Source of the DNA: DATDDB01 sp036524005
GTDB taxonomy: Bacteria; Pseudomonadota; Gammaproteobacteria; Burkholderiales; Gallionellaceae
NCBI GenBank assembly: GCA_036524005.1
Contig: DATDDB010000035.1
Span: 1 to 51,881 of the forward strand
DNA: 51,881 bases
Direction: 5' to 3'
Under the pieces are notes generated by a model. It was not told where the DNA came from. It saw nothing but the letters and a program-made list of their open reading frames with translations, and searched no databases. Of this stretch, positions 16,227 through 24,969 are shown one piece after another. A program made the translations under genes and the position numbers. Each line of letters opens with the position of its first letter. Position 1 is the first letter of the stretch.

Positions 16227-18417
16227 TGCATCTACCTTCAGTGAAAAGGCGAAAGCCGTAACCGGCAGGATATACGCCCATTTGGATGGTTTTCGATTCA
16301 TGAATGTCCTGCGCACCCTTGGCGGAATCGGGCGCATCGGCCAACGCAGCCTGTCCAATCGCATCCTGTTGCTTCAGTTTTTCTGGACGGCCATCATCTA
16401 CCTGCTGGTCATCGTGACCATCTGGTTTGCAACCAACCTCATAATCGAAAGCAGTGTGCGCCACCAGGGTGAAGGCTGGGTTGCGAAACTGGATGAGCTG
16501 GGCATTCCGATTTATGCCACGAACAATCCGGCCCAGCTGAAACAGGCCATCAGCTATTTGCGCAGCTTTCCCGAGATTGCCCAGGCAAAATACCTGGATG
16601 AAAACGGAAAAGAGGTTATCGCGGAATATACCCGCAAGGATGGGATGATTTCCGACTTCCCGCAACTGACTGCTGAAGCCTTCAGGAAACTCGTAAAGTC
16701 CGAAACAGGACAGAAGCCCATGCTGTTCGAAAAGGGCGGAAATTCCCAGATGCGCATCGTTGCTCCGATCTGGGTCAAGTCGATCTCGAGCGATGGCATG
16801 ATTGACTATACCCTGGACAGCAAGTCCAGGGAGAAGGTCGAAACCATCGGTTATATCGAGGTCGTACTGGACTACAGCAAGGTGTCCAGCGAACTGAACC
16901 GGAATATTTTTTATGCCAGCATGCTCATAGCCGTCATGATGCTGGCTGCAACCTATATCATGCGCATCATGGTGCGCTGGGCGCTCATGCCCCTGTCAGA
17001 ACTGGAAGAGCCCCTGACGCGCCTGGCCAATGGCGAAACGGATATAACGGTCACTACTTCCGGCGACAGGGAAATCGCCCGTATCGGCACCGCATTGAAC
17101 ACCACTATCAACGCTTTGCGGGAGCGTGACGAGGCGTTGCGCCGGATGGTTGATCACGATGGGCTAACCGGATTGGTGAACCGGGTGTACTTTGCCGAAC
17201 GGCTGGAACAGGAAGTCAAACGAATATCGCGCAACGGCGGCAGCAGCGCGTTGTTCTTCTTCGACCTTGACCGGTTCAAGAATATCAATGACACCTACGG
17301 GCACGCCGCGGGCGACCGGCTGCTGATACAGGTCGCAAAGCAGCTTACTCCGCGGATACGCGAGCACGATGTATTTGCCCGGTACGGCGGGGATGAGTTT
17401 ACGCTGCTGGCATACAACGTTGATCGCGAGCATGTCCGGGAAATTGCCGATTCCTTCATTGCCCTGATGCGGGAATTCACCTTCTTCGAGGCGGGCGATG
17501 CGATCAAGATATATTTCAGCATCGGTGTCACCCTGATCAACAATGCCACCCTTTCGGCCCATGAGTATCTCAAGGAGGCGGACACGGCAGTCCACCAGGC
17601 CAAGATGCATGGCCGCAACTGTTTCAGCTTGTTCGATCGCAGCACGCAAAGTGCAGTCGCCGAAACCGGTGTCGGCTGGCACGAGCTTCTGCGCGAGGTG
17701 CTGAACAAACGCCAGGTAATCCTTTACTACCAAGCGATAGCCGGCTTGAAAGAACAGCGTGGGGTCATTTACGAGGTTTTGTTGCGTCTGCCCGGCATGG
17801 AACAGCGGGGAGAGGAGGAGCAAAAGGTGCTCAGCCCGGGCGCTTTCCTCTCGGCTGCAGAGCGGTTCGGGATGATGCCGGAGTTTGACGGCCTGGTGAT
17901 TGGCAAGGCAGCGCAAGTGCTGGAGGAGCGGAAGGATTTGCAACTTTCCCTGTCAATAAACTTGTCCGAGCAATTTTTCACCAAGGACGATATTCCTGCC
18001 TTCCTGGAATCCATTGTCGATGCGCATCATATCGAACCGAACCGCTTCATTTTCGAGCTTTCGCAAAGCTACATTTCGCGCAATATCGGAAAACTGCAGG
18101 AAATTTTGGCTGTGCTCACCTTGGTGGGATACCGTTTCGCGCTTGATGATTTCGGTGCGGATTTTGGCGCTTTCAACTACATCAGGAAGTTTCCGGTGCA
18201 TTTCCTGAAAATAGACGGCACCCTGATCGAGCGCATCACCACAGACAAAATCGCCAAGGCCACGGTTCGCGCCATCGTGGAGGTCGCATCGGAGTTGCAC
18301 ATGCAGACCATCGCAAAGAGTGTGGCTGACGAGGCCGCAGCCAGTATATTGCACGAACTGGGTGTGGATTACGTACAGGGTAATTACATTTCCCCCCCCG
18401 CTGCCCAGTTGAAGTGA
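16210..18417 (+). CDS. Membrane GGDEF protein with degenerate EAL domain
   Basis: A 735-residue c-di-GMP signalling protein. Order: N-terminal transmembrane helix (about 52-75), periplasmic sensor, second helix (about 235-255), HAMP, GGDEF and EAL. The diguanylate cyclase looks active: GGDEF at 393-397, with an I-site RxxD (REHD) five residues before it. The EAL domain looks inactive: E522-V-L replaces EAL, ELSQ replaces the ELTE motif, and K703 (IAKSV) replaces the metal-binding Glu of the IAEGVE motif; DDFG, the Lys (KIDG) and the late Gln remain. The start at 16210 overlaps the lipoprotein gene; M31 at 16300 is an alternative. A C8 tract (18392-18399) lies in the last codons. Confidence 0.88.
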   Translation: MPRADSASTFSEKAKAVTGRIYAHLDGFRFMNVLRTLGGIGRIGQRSLSNRILLLQFFWTAIIYLLVIVTIWFATNLIIESSVRHQGEGWVAKLDELGIPIYATNNPAQLKQAISYLRSFPEIAQAKYLDENGKEVIAEYTRKDGMISDFPQLTAEAFRKLVKSETGQKPMLFEKGGNSQMRIVAPIWVKSISSDGMIDYTLDSKSREKVETIGYIEVVLDYSKVSSELNRNIFYASMLIAVMMLAATYIMRIMVRWALMPLSELEEPLTRLANGETDITVTTSGDREIARIGTALNTTINALRERDEALRRMVDHDGLTGLVNRVYFAERLEQEVKRISRNGGSSALFFFDLDRFKNINDTYGHAAGDRLLIQVAKQLTPRIREHDVFARYGGDEFTLLAYNVDREHVREIADSFIALMREFTFFEAGDAIKIYFSIGVTLINNATLSAHEYLKEADTAVHQAKMHGRNCFSLFDRSTQSAVAETGVGWHELLREVLNKRQVILYYQAIAGLKEQRGVIYEVLLRLPGMEQRGEEEQKVLSPGAFLSAAERFGMMPEFDGLVIGKAAQVLEERKDLQLSLSINLSEQFFTKDDIPAFLESIVDAHHIEPNRFIFELSQSYISRNIGKLQEILAVLTLVGYRFALDDFGADFGAFNYIRKFPVHFLKIDGTLIERITTDKIAKATVRAIVEVASELHMQTIAKSVADEAAASILHELGVDYVQGNYISPPAAQLK

Positions 18418-18585
18418 AACGCTTTATGTGCCTGGTGCGTAAAATATCATTATAAATCATTGCGATGGAGAAAATTGGCTGGGAATAACCATGTTATTAT
18501 GATTGTTATTTAAGTTGGGAGCTTGGCGTGCGGGCCGCTGAACTGCATGTGCGATGGCTCTGCCAATGACCGCTTCCGAATAGGC

Positions 18586-18615
18586 TTGAGCTACACCCCC
18601 ACTAAAGGGTAAAAT
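18586..18615 (+). promoter_or_regulatory. rpsO promoter
   Basis: TTGAGC (18586-18591) and TAAAAT (18610-18615) are separated by 18 bases and lie just before rpsO. An 8-bp inverted repeat CCACTAAA/TTTAGTGG (18599-18606, 18626-18633) spans the -10 element. The rest of the 230-base gap holds AT-rich sequence and no gene. Confidence 0.55.
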
Positions 18616-18647
18616 ACCGCACTTTTTTAGTGGAGAGTGAAGGAATT

Positions 18648-18917
18648 ATGTCTATTACGACAGCGCAGAAGGCGCAGATTGTTACTGATTACCAGCGCGC
18701 CAAGGGCGATACGGGTTCTCCTGAAGTCCAGGTCGCATTGATGACTGCGCGCATCAACCACCTGACCGGTCACTTTAAGGAACACGGTAAGGATCACCAT
18801 TCCCGGCGCGGTCTGCTGCGCCTGGTGAGCCGCCGCCGCAAGCTGCTGGATTACCTCAAGAGCAAGAACGAAGAAAGCTATCGTTCTTTGATCCAGCGCC
18901 TGGATCTGCGTAAGTAA
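18648..18917 (+). CDS. rpsO: 30S ribosomal protein S15
   Basis: An 89-residue primary 16S rRNA-binding protein. TDYQRAKGDTGSPEVQVAL and the HHSRRGLLRLVSRRRKLLDYL segment are the S15 signature. The start at 18648 has AAGGA six bases upstream; a longer in-frame start at 18630 is unlikely. It is followed by a strong intrinsic terminator and then pnp, the conserved rpsO-pnp arrangement. Confidence 0.98.
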   Translation: MSITTAQKAQIVTDYQRAKGDTGSPEVQVALMTARINHLTGHFKEHGKDHHSRRGLLRLVSRRRKLLDYLKSKNEESYRSLIQRLDLRK

Positions 18918-18920
18918 CAA

Positions 18921-18958
18921 AATAACGCGGGTCGCAAATGCGACCCGCGTTATTTTTT
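18921..18958 (+). terminator. rpsO intrinsic terminator
   Basis: A 16-bp perfect stem (18921-18936 with 18939-18954), G/C-rich in its core GCGGGTCGC, is followed by a run of T. It separates rpsO from pnp, as in many proteobacteria where part of the transcript reads through. Confidence 0.93.
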
Positions 18959-19035
18959 GCGCCACATAATTATACAATCGGGCGCAGCCGCTCCAAGGGG
19001 AAGCGGTGCGCCGGGCAATGCACAGGAGAAACACC

Positions 19036-21147
19036 TTGAGTCACTATAAGAAAACGATTCCCTACGGCAAACACCAACTGACGCTTGAGACCGGCGAAAT
19101 CGCCCGCCAGGCCAGCGGCGCGGTGATGGTCAGCCTGGATGATACCGTGGTGCTGGTTACCGTGGTGGGCATGAAAAACGCCAAGCCGGACCAGGACTTT
19201 TTCCCGCTGACCGTGGATTACCAGGAACGCACCTATGCCGCAGGCAAGATACCCGGCGGTTTCTTCCGCCGTGAAGGCCGCCCCAGCGAAAAGGAAATCC
19301 TGACCTCGCGCCTGATCGACCGCCCGCTGCGTCCGCTGTTTCCTGAAGGGTTCTACAACGAAGTGCAGATCGTCGCCACGGTGATGTCTTCCGATCCCGA
19401 GATCGATGCCGACATCCCCTCCATGATAGGCGCATCCGCCGCACTGGCGCTTTCCGGCATACCGTTTGATGGCCCGATAGGCGCAGCGCGCGTGGGTTAT
19501 CTCAATGGTCAGTATGTGTTGAACCCGACTGCCACCGAACTCAAGGATTCCAAGATGGACCTCGTGGTCGCCGGCACCGCGCAAGCCGTGCTGATGGTCG
19601 AATCCGAGGCTCAGGAACTGTCCGAGGACGTGATGCTGGGCGCGGTGGTGTACGGACACGACCAGATGCAGGCGGTGATCCAGGCCATCAACGAAATGGC
19701 AGCAGCAGCAGGGCAGGACGACTGGGACTGGACCCCTCCGGCCAAGAACGAAGCGCTTATTGCAAAGCTTGCCGAACTGGCGGAGAAAGACCTGCAAGCC
19801 GCCTACTCCGTGCGCGAAAAGCAGGCGCGCACCGCCAAGGTGGATGCGATCCGCGACCGCGTGCTGGAAGCGCTTCTGGCCGGGGATGAATCGCTGCAAA
19901 AGAACCACCTCAACGAATTGTTCAGCGCGCTGGAAGCGCGCATCGTGCGCGGCCAGATACTGAACCGCGAGCCGCGCATCGACGGGCGCGACACCCGCAC
20001 CGTGCGTCCCATCACCATACGCACCGGCGTGCTGCCGCGCACCCACGGTTCCGTGCTGTTCACACGCGGTGAGACACAGGCGCTGGTGGTGGCGACACTG
20101 GGTACCGCGCGCGATGCGCAGATCATCGATGCGCTGCAGGGTGAATACCACGACCGCTTCATGCTGCATTACAATTTTCCGCCGTATTCCACCGGTGAAA
20201 CCGGCCGCGTGGGCTCGCCCAAGCGCCGCGAAATCGGCCATGGCCGCCTGGCCAAGCGCGCGCTGGTCGCGGCACTGCCCACCGAAGAGGAATTCGGCTA
20301 TGCCATCCGCGTGGTCTCCGAAATCACCGAATCCAACGGCTCCAGCTCCATGGCCTCCGTGTGCGGCGGCTGCCTGTCGCTGATGGATGCGGGCGTCCCG
20401 GTAAAGACACACATCGCGGGCATCGCCATGGGCCTGATCAAGGAAGGCAACCGCTTTGCCGTGCTGACCGACATTCTGGGCGACGAAGATCACCTCGGCG
20501 ACATGGACTTCAAGGTGGCTGGTTCCGAAAACGGCATCACCGCCCTGCAGATGGACATCAAGATCAACGGCATCACCAAGGAGATCATGCACGCCGCGCT
20601 GGTACAGGCGCGCGAGGGCCGCATGCATATTCTGGGCATCATGAAGCAGGCCATGCCCATGGTGCGGCCGGACGTATCCATGCATGCGCCGCGCATGATC
20701 AAGATGAAGATCAATCCGGACAAGATTCGCGATGTGATCGGCAAGGGCGGCGCAGTGATCCGCGCCATCACCGAAGAAACCGGCACCACCATCGACATCG
20801 ACGACGACGGCAACGTCACCATCGCCAGCGTCAGCGGCGATGCAGGCATGGCCGCCAAGAAGCGCATCGAGGACATTGTAGCCGAAGTGGAAGTCGGGAA
20901 AATCTACGAAGGTCCTGTAGTCAAGTTGCTGGATTTCGGTGCCATCGTCAACATCCTGCCCGGCAAGGACGGCCTGTTGCACATCTCGCAGATTTCCAAC
21001 GAGCGCATCAACACCGTTGCCGAACACCTGAAGGAAGGTCAGATCGTGCGCGTCAAGGTGCTGGAAGCCGACGAGAAGGGACGTTTGCGCCTGAGCATGA
21101 AGGCAATCGCGGCGGAGGAGCATGTTCCCCCCGCAACAGCCGACTGA
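19036..21147 (+). CDS. pnp: Polyribonucleotide nucleotidyltransferase (PNPase)
   Basis: A 703-residue 3'-5' phosphorolytic exoribonuclease, trimeric and part of the RNA degradosome. Two RNase PH domains are visible (first with FFRREGRPSEKEILTSRLID; second with the catalytic region FPPYSTGETGRVGSPKRREI). A KH domain (INPDKIRDVIGKGGAVIRAI) and an S1 domain (GKIYEGPVVKLLDFGAIVNI) follow. The start is the TTG at 19036, with AGGAG seven bases upstream; the protein then begins MSHYKKTIPYGKHQL, matching the family. A longer ATG frame at 19006 has no support. A terminator follows at 21167. Confidence 0.97.
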   Translation: MSHYKKTIPYGKHQLTLETGEIARQASGAVMVSLDDTVVLVTVVGMKNAKPDQDFFPLTVDYQERTYAAGKIPGGFFRREGRPSEKEILTSRLIDRPLRPLFPEGFYNEVQIVATVMSSDPEIDADIPSMIGASAALALSGIPFDGPIGAARVGYLNGQYVLNPTATELKDSKMDLVVAGTAQAVLMVESEAQELSEDVMLGAVVYGHDQMQAVIQAINEMAAAAGQDDWDWTPPAKNEALIAKLAELAEKDLQAAYSVREKQARTAKVDAIRDRVLEALLAGDESLQKNHLNELFSALEARIVRGQILNREPRIDGRDTRTVRPITIRTGVLPRTHGSVLFTRGETQALVVATLGTARDAQIIDALQGEYHDRFMLHYNFPPYSTGETGRVGSPKRREIGHGRLAKRALVAALPTEEEFGYAIRVVSEITESNGSSSMASVCGGCLSLMDAGVPVKTHIAGIAMGLIKEGNRFAVLTDILGDEDHLGDMDFKVAGSENGITALQMDIKINGITKEIMHAALVQAREGRMHILGIMKQAMPMVRPDVSMHAPRMIKMKINPDKIRDVIGKGGAVIRAITEETGTTIDIDDDGNVTIASVSGDAGMAAKKRIEDIVAEVEVGKIYEGPVVKLLDFGAIVNILPGKDGLLHISQISNERINTVAEHLKEGQIVRVKVLEADEKGRLRLSMKAIAAEEHVPPATAD

Positions 21148-21166
21148 CCTGTGCCAACCGAGTGAC

Positions 21167-21197
21167 AAAGCCCCGCCTGGCGGGGCTTTTGTTTTTG
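21167..21197 (+). terminator. pnp intrinsic terminator
   Basis: AAAGCCCCG-CCTGG-CGGGGCTTT forms a stable stem followed by TTGTTTTT, closing the rpsO-pnp unit. Confidence 0.9.
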
Positions 21198-21235
21198 GTG
21201 ATTCCCTCAAAAGCGCGCTTGGAGGGGGTATTTTG

Positions 21236-21286
21236 TAAGTATAAATACGTACGTATAAGTAAGTATTTATGGAAACAAAATATAAT
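21236..21286 (+). promoter_or_regulatory. AT-rich dyad and -10-like region upstream of the regulator gene
   Basis: ATAAATAC (21241-21248) and GTATTTAT (21263-21270) form a perfect 8-bp inverted repeat, and ATACGTACGTAT (21245-21256) is a 12-bp palindrome nested in it. TATAAT at 21281-21286 is a candidate -10; no good -35 is seen, as expected for an activator-dependent promoter. Confidence 0.45.
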
Positions 21287-21344
21287 CTTGCTGATATCGG
21301 CGTTAGAATAATACTCATAAAAATTAATTTCTTAAGGGGGAGTC

Positions 21345-21470
21345 ATGAGCAGGAATGCGACCAGAAATGGGCTGGGCTGCCGATGGTTCGGCAAGCCAGG
21401 CTTTACGCCGGAATGCGGAAGCATCACTCCTCCTTCTTTCCTTTGGGCATGGGTGTGGTCATGGGCATGA
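21345..21470 (+). CDS. Short Trp-rich upstream ORF (possible leader peptide)
   Basis: A 41-residue ORF with an excellent ribosome site (AAGGGGGAG three bases before the ATG). It ends in LWAWVWSWA followed by a stop that overlaps the ATG of the response regulator as ATGA (21467-21470). I do not recognise the peptide. Its four Trp codons close to the stop resemble attenuation leader peptides, but the Trp run also arises from reading the Met/Gly/Val-coding stretch of the next frame. Translational coupling to the regulator is the safer inference. Confidence 0.5.
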   Translation: MSRNATRNGLGCRWFGKPGFTPECGSITPPSFLWAWVWSWA

Positions 21471-22078
21471 GTATTTCCGAAAAAATATACATCGTGGATG
21501 ATGATGCGGCGGTAAGGGATTCGCTGCGCATGTTGCTCAAAGCCGACGGCCATGAAGTGGAGACCTATGCGAGTGCGGAAGAATTTCTTGCCGCCTATCA
21601 GCAAGGGATGCGGGGCTGCATCATTCTGGACATCAAAATGCCTGGAATGGATGGGCCGGCGCTGCAGGCGGAACTGAATCGCCGCGGGATGCGCTTGCCT
21701 TTGATATTCCTTTCCGGACAGGGCACCATTCCCGTGACGGTGAGCACCATCAAGGCGGGTGCGGTGGATTTCCTGACCAAGCCGGTGGATGGCACAGAGC
21801 TCCTCGCAAGCGTGCGTGCAGCATTGAAGCAGGACAATTTCCAGCTAGGACAGGATACAGGCCGCTATGCCGTTTCCCCGCGGCTGTCTGCGCTGACTGC
21901 GCGCGAGCGGGAAATCATGTTGCTGACCATTGAAGGGCAAACCAGCAAGGAAATCGCCCGGCAGCTTTCCATCAGCTACCGGACTGTGGAAAGCCACCGT
22001 GCGCATATTTTGCGAAAAACCGGCGCTTCAAACCTGATAGAGCTCGCACGCATTGCCTCGCAATACGAATCGCCCTAG
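21467..22078 (+). CDS. FixJ-family (LuxR-type) response regulator
   Basis: A 203-residue two-component response regulator. The receiver domain (about 6-120) has DDDAAVRDS, the phosphoacceptor Asp55 in LDIKMPGMDG, the Ser/Gly switch region SGQGTIPV and Lys in LTKPVDG. The C-terminal LuxR-type helix-turn-helix is ALTAREREIMLL..GQTSKEIARQLSISYRTVESHRAHIL. The start at 21467 (MSISEKIYIVDDD) fits the family and overlaps the stop of the upstream short ORF; other upstream in-frame starts have no ribosome site. No histidine kinase is adjacent, so its partner is elsewhere or lost. Confidence 0.92.
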   Translation: MSISEKIYIVDDDAAVRDSLRMLLKADGHEVETYASAEEFLAAYQQGMRGCIILDIKMPGMDGPALQAELNRRGMRLPLIFLSGQGTIPVTVSTIKAGAVDFLTKPVDGTELLASVRAALKQDNFQLGQDTGRYAVSPRLSALTAREREIMLLTIEGQTSKEIARQLSISYRTVESHRAHILRKTGASNLIELARIASQYESP

Positions 22079-22151
22079 AATTCCACATACGTTACATGTT
22101 GCGCTTCCGGGAGGTCTGGCAGTGCAATCAACCCCGTGAAGGGTAAAGGCG

Positions 22152-23273
22152 ATGCTGGCTTTCCTCAGCTTGGCTTTTCTGTTGTACGGCGGCATGCATT
22201 ACTATGCCCTGGGCAAGGTGTGGAATGCATTCCCCCATTCGCTGGCGCTAGGCTTGGCTTTGGTGCTATGGGGCATCCTCATGACAGCTTCCCCGCTGGC
22301 CACCTGGTATCTGGTGAAACAAAACTGGCATGGTGCCGCAGCGGCGCTTTCCTGGCTGGCTTTTCCCTGGATGGGCTTCCTGTTCCTGTTTTGCAGCATC
22401 GCCCTGGTGCTCGACATCATTCACCTGCTGGTGTGGTTGGCGGGCCTGAAGTGGCCTTTGGCCGGTTTGGGGGCGTTGCTGTGTATCGCACTGCCTGCGC
22501 TTGTACTGGCGGCCTATGCCTTCCTGGAGGCGCGGCAGATACAGGTTGAAGAGCTGAAGATCACGACGCCCAAGCTGGCTTCGGGCAAGGTGACCATCGC
22601 ACAGATTTCCGACTTGCACCTGGGCATGATGCTGGGTGATGAATTTTTGGAGCGCGTCATCGGAATCGTGCGCGAGACCAAGCCCGACATTATCGTTGCA
22701 ACCGGGGATGTCATCGATGGGGAAGGCGACGACCTGGCGGGACTTGCGCCGCATTTTCGCAAGCTCTCGGCTCCCGAGGGTATGTATGCCATCCTTGGCA
22801 ACCATGAAAGTTTTGCCGGACTGGACAAGTCACTGCACTTTTTTCAGGATGCCGGATTTACCCTGCTGCGCGGGGAATATGTCCCGGTTGGAGGCATCAT
22901 CCTGGCGGGCGTGGATGACCGGACACTGGGCGCGCGCGTCAGGGAGATGAGCAATGAGGACCGGCTCTCGCTGGCCTTGGCCAGGAAAGACAAGTTTGTT
23001 GTGCTGCTGAAACACCAGCCAGTGGTGGGCAACGATATTCCTTTCGATCTGCAACTCTCCGGGCATGCCCATGGCGGGCAGATATTCCCGTTTGGCATCT
23101 TTACCCTGCTGGCATACGGAATGCGCGCCGGGCTATACCGCTACGACGATGGACGCATGCTGTACATCAACCGCGGCGCCGGCACCTGGGGGCCGCCCAT
23201 GCGCCTTTTCGCGCCGCCGGAAATCACCCTGATTACGATTGAGGGTGCGGGGAGAGGGGAACTTCCACGCTAG
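22152..23273 (+). CDS. Membrane-anchored metallophosphoesterase (YaeI/YkoQ-like)
   Basis: A 373-residue protein with about four N-terminal membrane helices (1-125) and a calcineurin-like phosphoesterase domain. The metal-binding motifs are all present: QISDLHLG, GDVIDGEGDD, GNHES, a central LLKHQPV and GHAHGGQIFPF. The domain probably faces the cytoplasm or periplasm close to the membrane. Relatives such as E. coli YaeI act on UDP-linked lipid or phospholipid substrates, but the substrate here is not determined. It starts 73 bases after the regulator gene. Confidence 0.87.
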   Translation: MLAFLSLAFLLYGGMHYYALGKVWNAFPHSLALGLALVLWGILMTASPLATWYLVKQNWHGAAAALSWLAFPWMGFLFLFCSIALVLDIIHLLVWLAGLKWPLAGLGALLCIALPALVLAAYAFLEARQIQVEELKITTPKLASGKVTIAQISDLHLGMMLGDEFLERVIGIVRETKPDIIVATGDVIDGEGDDLAGLAPHFRKLSAPEGMYAILGNHESFAGLDKSLHFFQDAGFTLLRGEYVPVGGIILAGVDDRTLGARVREMSNEDRLSLALARKDKFVVLLKHQPVVGNDIPFDLQLSGHAHGGQIFPFGIFTLLAYGMRAGLYRYDDGRMLYINRGAGTWGPPMRLFAPPEITLITIEGAGRGELPR

Positions 23274-23333
23274 TGCGTCAGTCAACCCTTTTGTATTTCC
23301 GTGCGTTAAGTAAAACACAGCGGAGAGTGCACG

Positions 23334-24713
23334 ATGAAAACCTGCAAGAATTTGATGAGGCTGCTGCTGGGTTGTTTGCTGGTGGCGTCCCTTTCTCTCG
23401 GGATGATTGCCGGTGTGCAAGGAGGCGAGGCCGATTCTTATGGATTGGCAAACTCACCGCAGACCGCACGCGCATTCAGCCAGCAGGAGCTTGACCAGAT
23501 GCTGGCCCCGATTGCGCTCTATCCCGATTCCTTGCTCTCGCAGATCCTGATGGCTTGCACCTACCCGCTTGAAGTGGTCGAGGCGGCGCGCTGGACCCGG
23601 GAAAATCCGGGACAATCGGGCGATTCGGCCGTACGCCTGGTTCAACAACGCGATTGGGACCCAAGCGTAAAGTCGCTGGTCGCGTTCCCCCGCATGCTTC
23701 AGACCATGGATGAACACCTGGAATGGACCGAGAATCTGGGAGAGGCATTCCTCGCCGATCAGTCCAGGGTCATGGAAACGATCCAGAATTTGCGCCGCAA
23801 GGCATATGACGCGGGCAACCTCAGTTCGAATGATCAGGTGCGGGTGGTGACGCAAGACCAGATCATCATCGTAGAGTCCGCCAGTCCGGACATCGTCTAC
23901 GTTCCATATTACGATCCGATGATCGTCTACGGAGTTTGGTGGTGGTCGGATTATCCACCGTTCTATTGGGCACCCTGGCCCGGATATTTTGTCAGGTCGG
24001 GTTTCGCGTGGGGCGCAGGTACGGTCGTGATCTCGGGCTTCTTTTTCGCGAATTGCGACTGGCGCGCGCACAGGGTACGTATCGTCAACGTGAACAATTA
24101 TTATTACCCCCGATTGGTACCGGGCAGGGATAACGCGACGCACCCTGTGCCGCCAACCCCCGGTTTTTGGCAGCACGATCCAGAACATCGCCGTGGCGTG
24201 CAATACCATGATTTGCGGTTGCGCAGCGAATTTGGCAGGGCTAAGGCCACTTCTCCAGCCATGCGCATAGTCCCGGGTATGCACCAGCCGCCGAGCGGGC
24301 TGTCTGCTCCCGGGGAGCATGGACAGGCAACCGGCGCAGGTGCAAGCCCTGCTACACCGCGCCAGCGGCCCCCAGCCAGCCCGGAAATGCGTGATCACCC
24401 CGAAATGCGTGATCATCCGGATACTCGCATGCCGCCTAAGCGCCAGGATCAAGCTGTACCTGGGACATTCAGGGAGCCTGGCGGGGTAAGTGGGAGTGGT
24501 CGGTCCGGGGCGCCCCCTGTCCGGCAGAGCGTTCCGGCGACCCCTCAAGTTTCCCCGGCCCAGTCCGTCAAGCCGCCTGCGCATGAAGAGCGCCGACACG
24601 AGGGGCGCGGAGAACCTCGTGTGCAGGAATCCAAGCCGCATGGGGATGAAGGTTCTGGTGGCAATATTCGCAATCAGGGCGGCGGCTCCGAGCAGAGGCG
24701 CTATGACAGGTAA
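23334..24713 (+). CDS. DUF3300 secreted protein
   Basis: A 459-residue exported protein with a Sec signal peptide (about 1-30, LLLGCLLVASLSLGMIAG). The DUF3300 domain follows: LDQMLAPIALYPDSLLSQIL, the WDPSVKSLVAFPRML region, and the aromatic YVPYYDPMIVYGVWWWSDYPPFYWAPW block. The last third is low-complexity, rich in Pro, Arg, His and Gly, with two 18-bp tandem units encoding EMRDHP (24385-24420). The function of the family is unknown. The gene is monocistronic by spacing (60 and 256 bases). Confidence 0.88.
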   Translation: MKTCKNLMRLLLGCLLVASLSLGMIAGVQGGEADSYGLANSPQTARAFSQQELDQMLAPIALYPDSLLSQILMACTYPLEVVEAARWTRENPGQSGDSAVRLVQQRDWDPSVKSLVAFPRMLQTMDEHLEWTENLGEAFLADQSRVMETIQNLRRKAYDAGNLSSNDQVRVVTQDQIIIVESASPDIVYVPYYDPMIVYGVWWWSDYPPFYWAPWPGYFVRSGFAWGAGTVVISGFFFANCDWRAHRVRIVNVNNYYYPRLVPGRDNATHPVPPTPGFWQHDPEHRRGVQYHDLRLRSEFGRAKATSPAMRIVPGMHQPPSGLSAPGEHGQATGAGASPATPRQRPPASPEMRDHPEMRDHPDTRMPPKRQDQAVPGTFREPGGVSGSGRSGAPPVRQSVPATPQVSPAQSVKPPAHEERRHEGRGEPRVQESKPHGDEGSGGNIRNQGGGSEQRRYDR

Positions 24714-24969
24714 CTTGCAGTAGACCCCAAACCCGGACCTGCCTGCGTGAGCTCAGCTCACTCTTCACATGTGAATTTACGCTCCCGTTTGTCCAATCTG
24801 GGCATTCATTTACACCCCCAAAATTACGCGCGTAATGACAGTACAGCATCTACTTATTTTGACGTATTGCACCTGTCACTCCCGTGGGTTATGGTGAGAC
24901 AAAATTTTCATCCTCAAATGAACATGACGTCTGCGACCGTTGAAAGACGAATGCCGAGGGAATTTCAGC
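24714..24969. promoter_or_regulatory. Intergenic region with two perfect palindromes
   Basis: TTCACATGTGAA (24764-24775) and ATTACGCGCGTAAT (24823-24836) lie 195 and 134 bases before the next start codon. Both have the symmetry of dimeric regulator sites. No gene or RNA is recognised in these 256 bases. Confidence 0.4.

Noticed and set aside
18599..18633. CCACTAAA/TTTAGTGG dyad before rpsO as an S15-binding leader
   Set aside because: The left arm lies upstream of the predicted transcript start, so it could not fold in the rpsO mRNA; at most it is an operator.
18970..21318. Very long open frame opposite pnp (782 codons)
   Set aside because: It mirrors pnp exactly, has no recognisable motif and follows from codon bias in a GC-rich genome. 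The same holds for frames opposite nusA (9404-11071) and infB (10579-12666), and opposite the VWA gene (27216-28712).
24385..24420. Two 18-bp units in the DUF3300 tail as a CRISPR-like or mobile repeat
   Set aside because: Only two full units plus a decayed third, coding in frame within a low-complexity tail; a simple internal duplication explains it.
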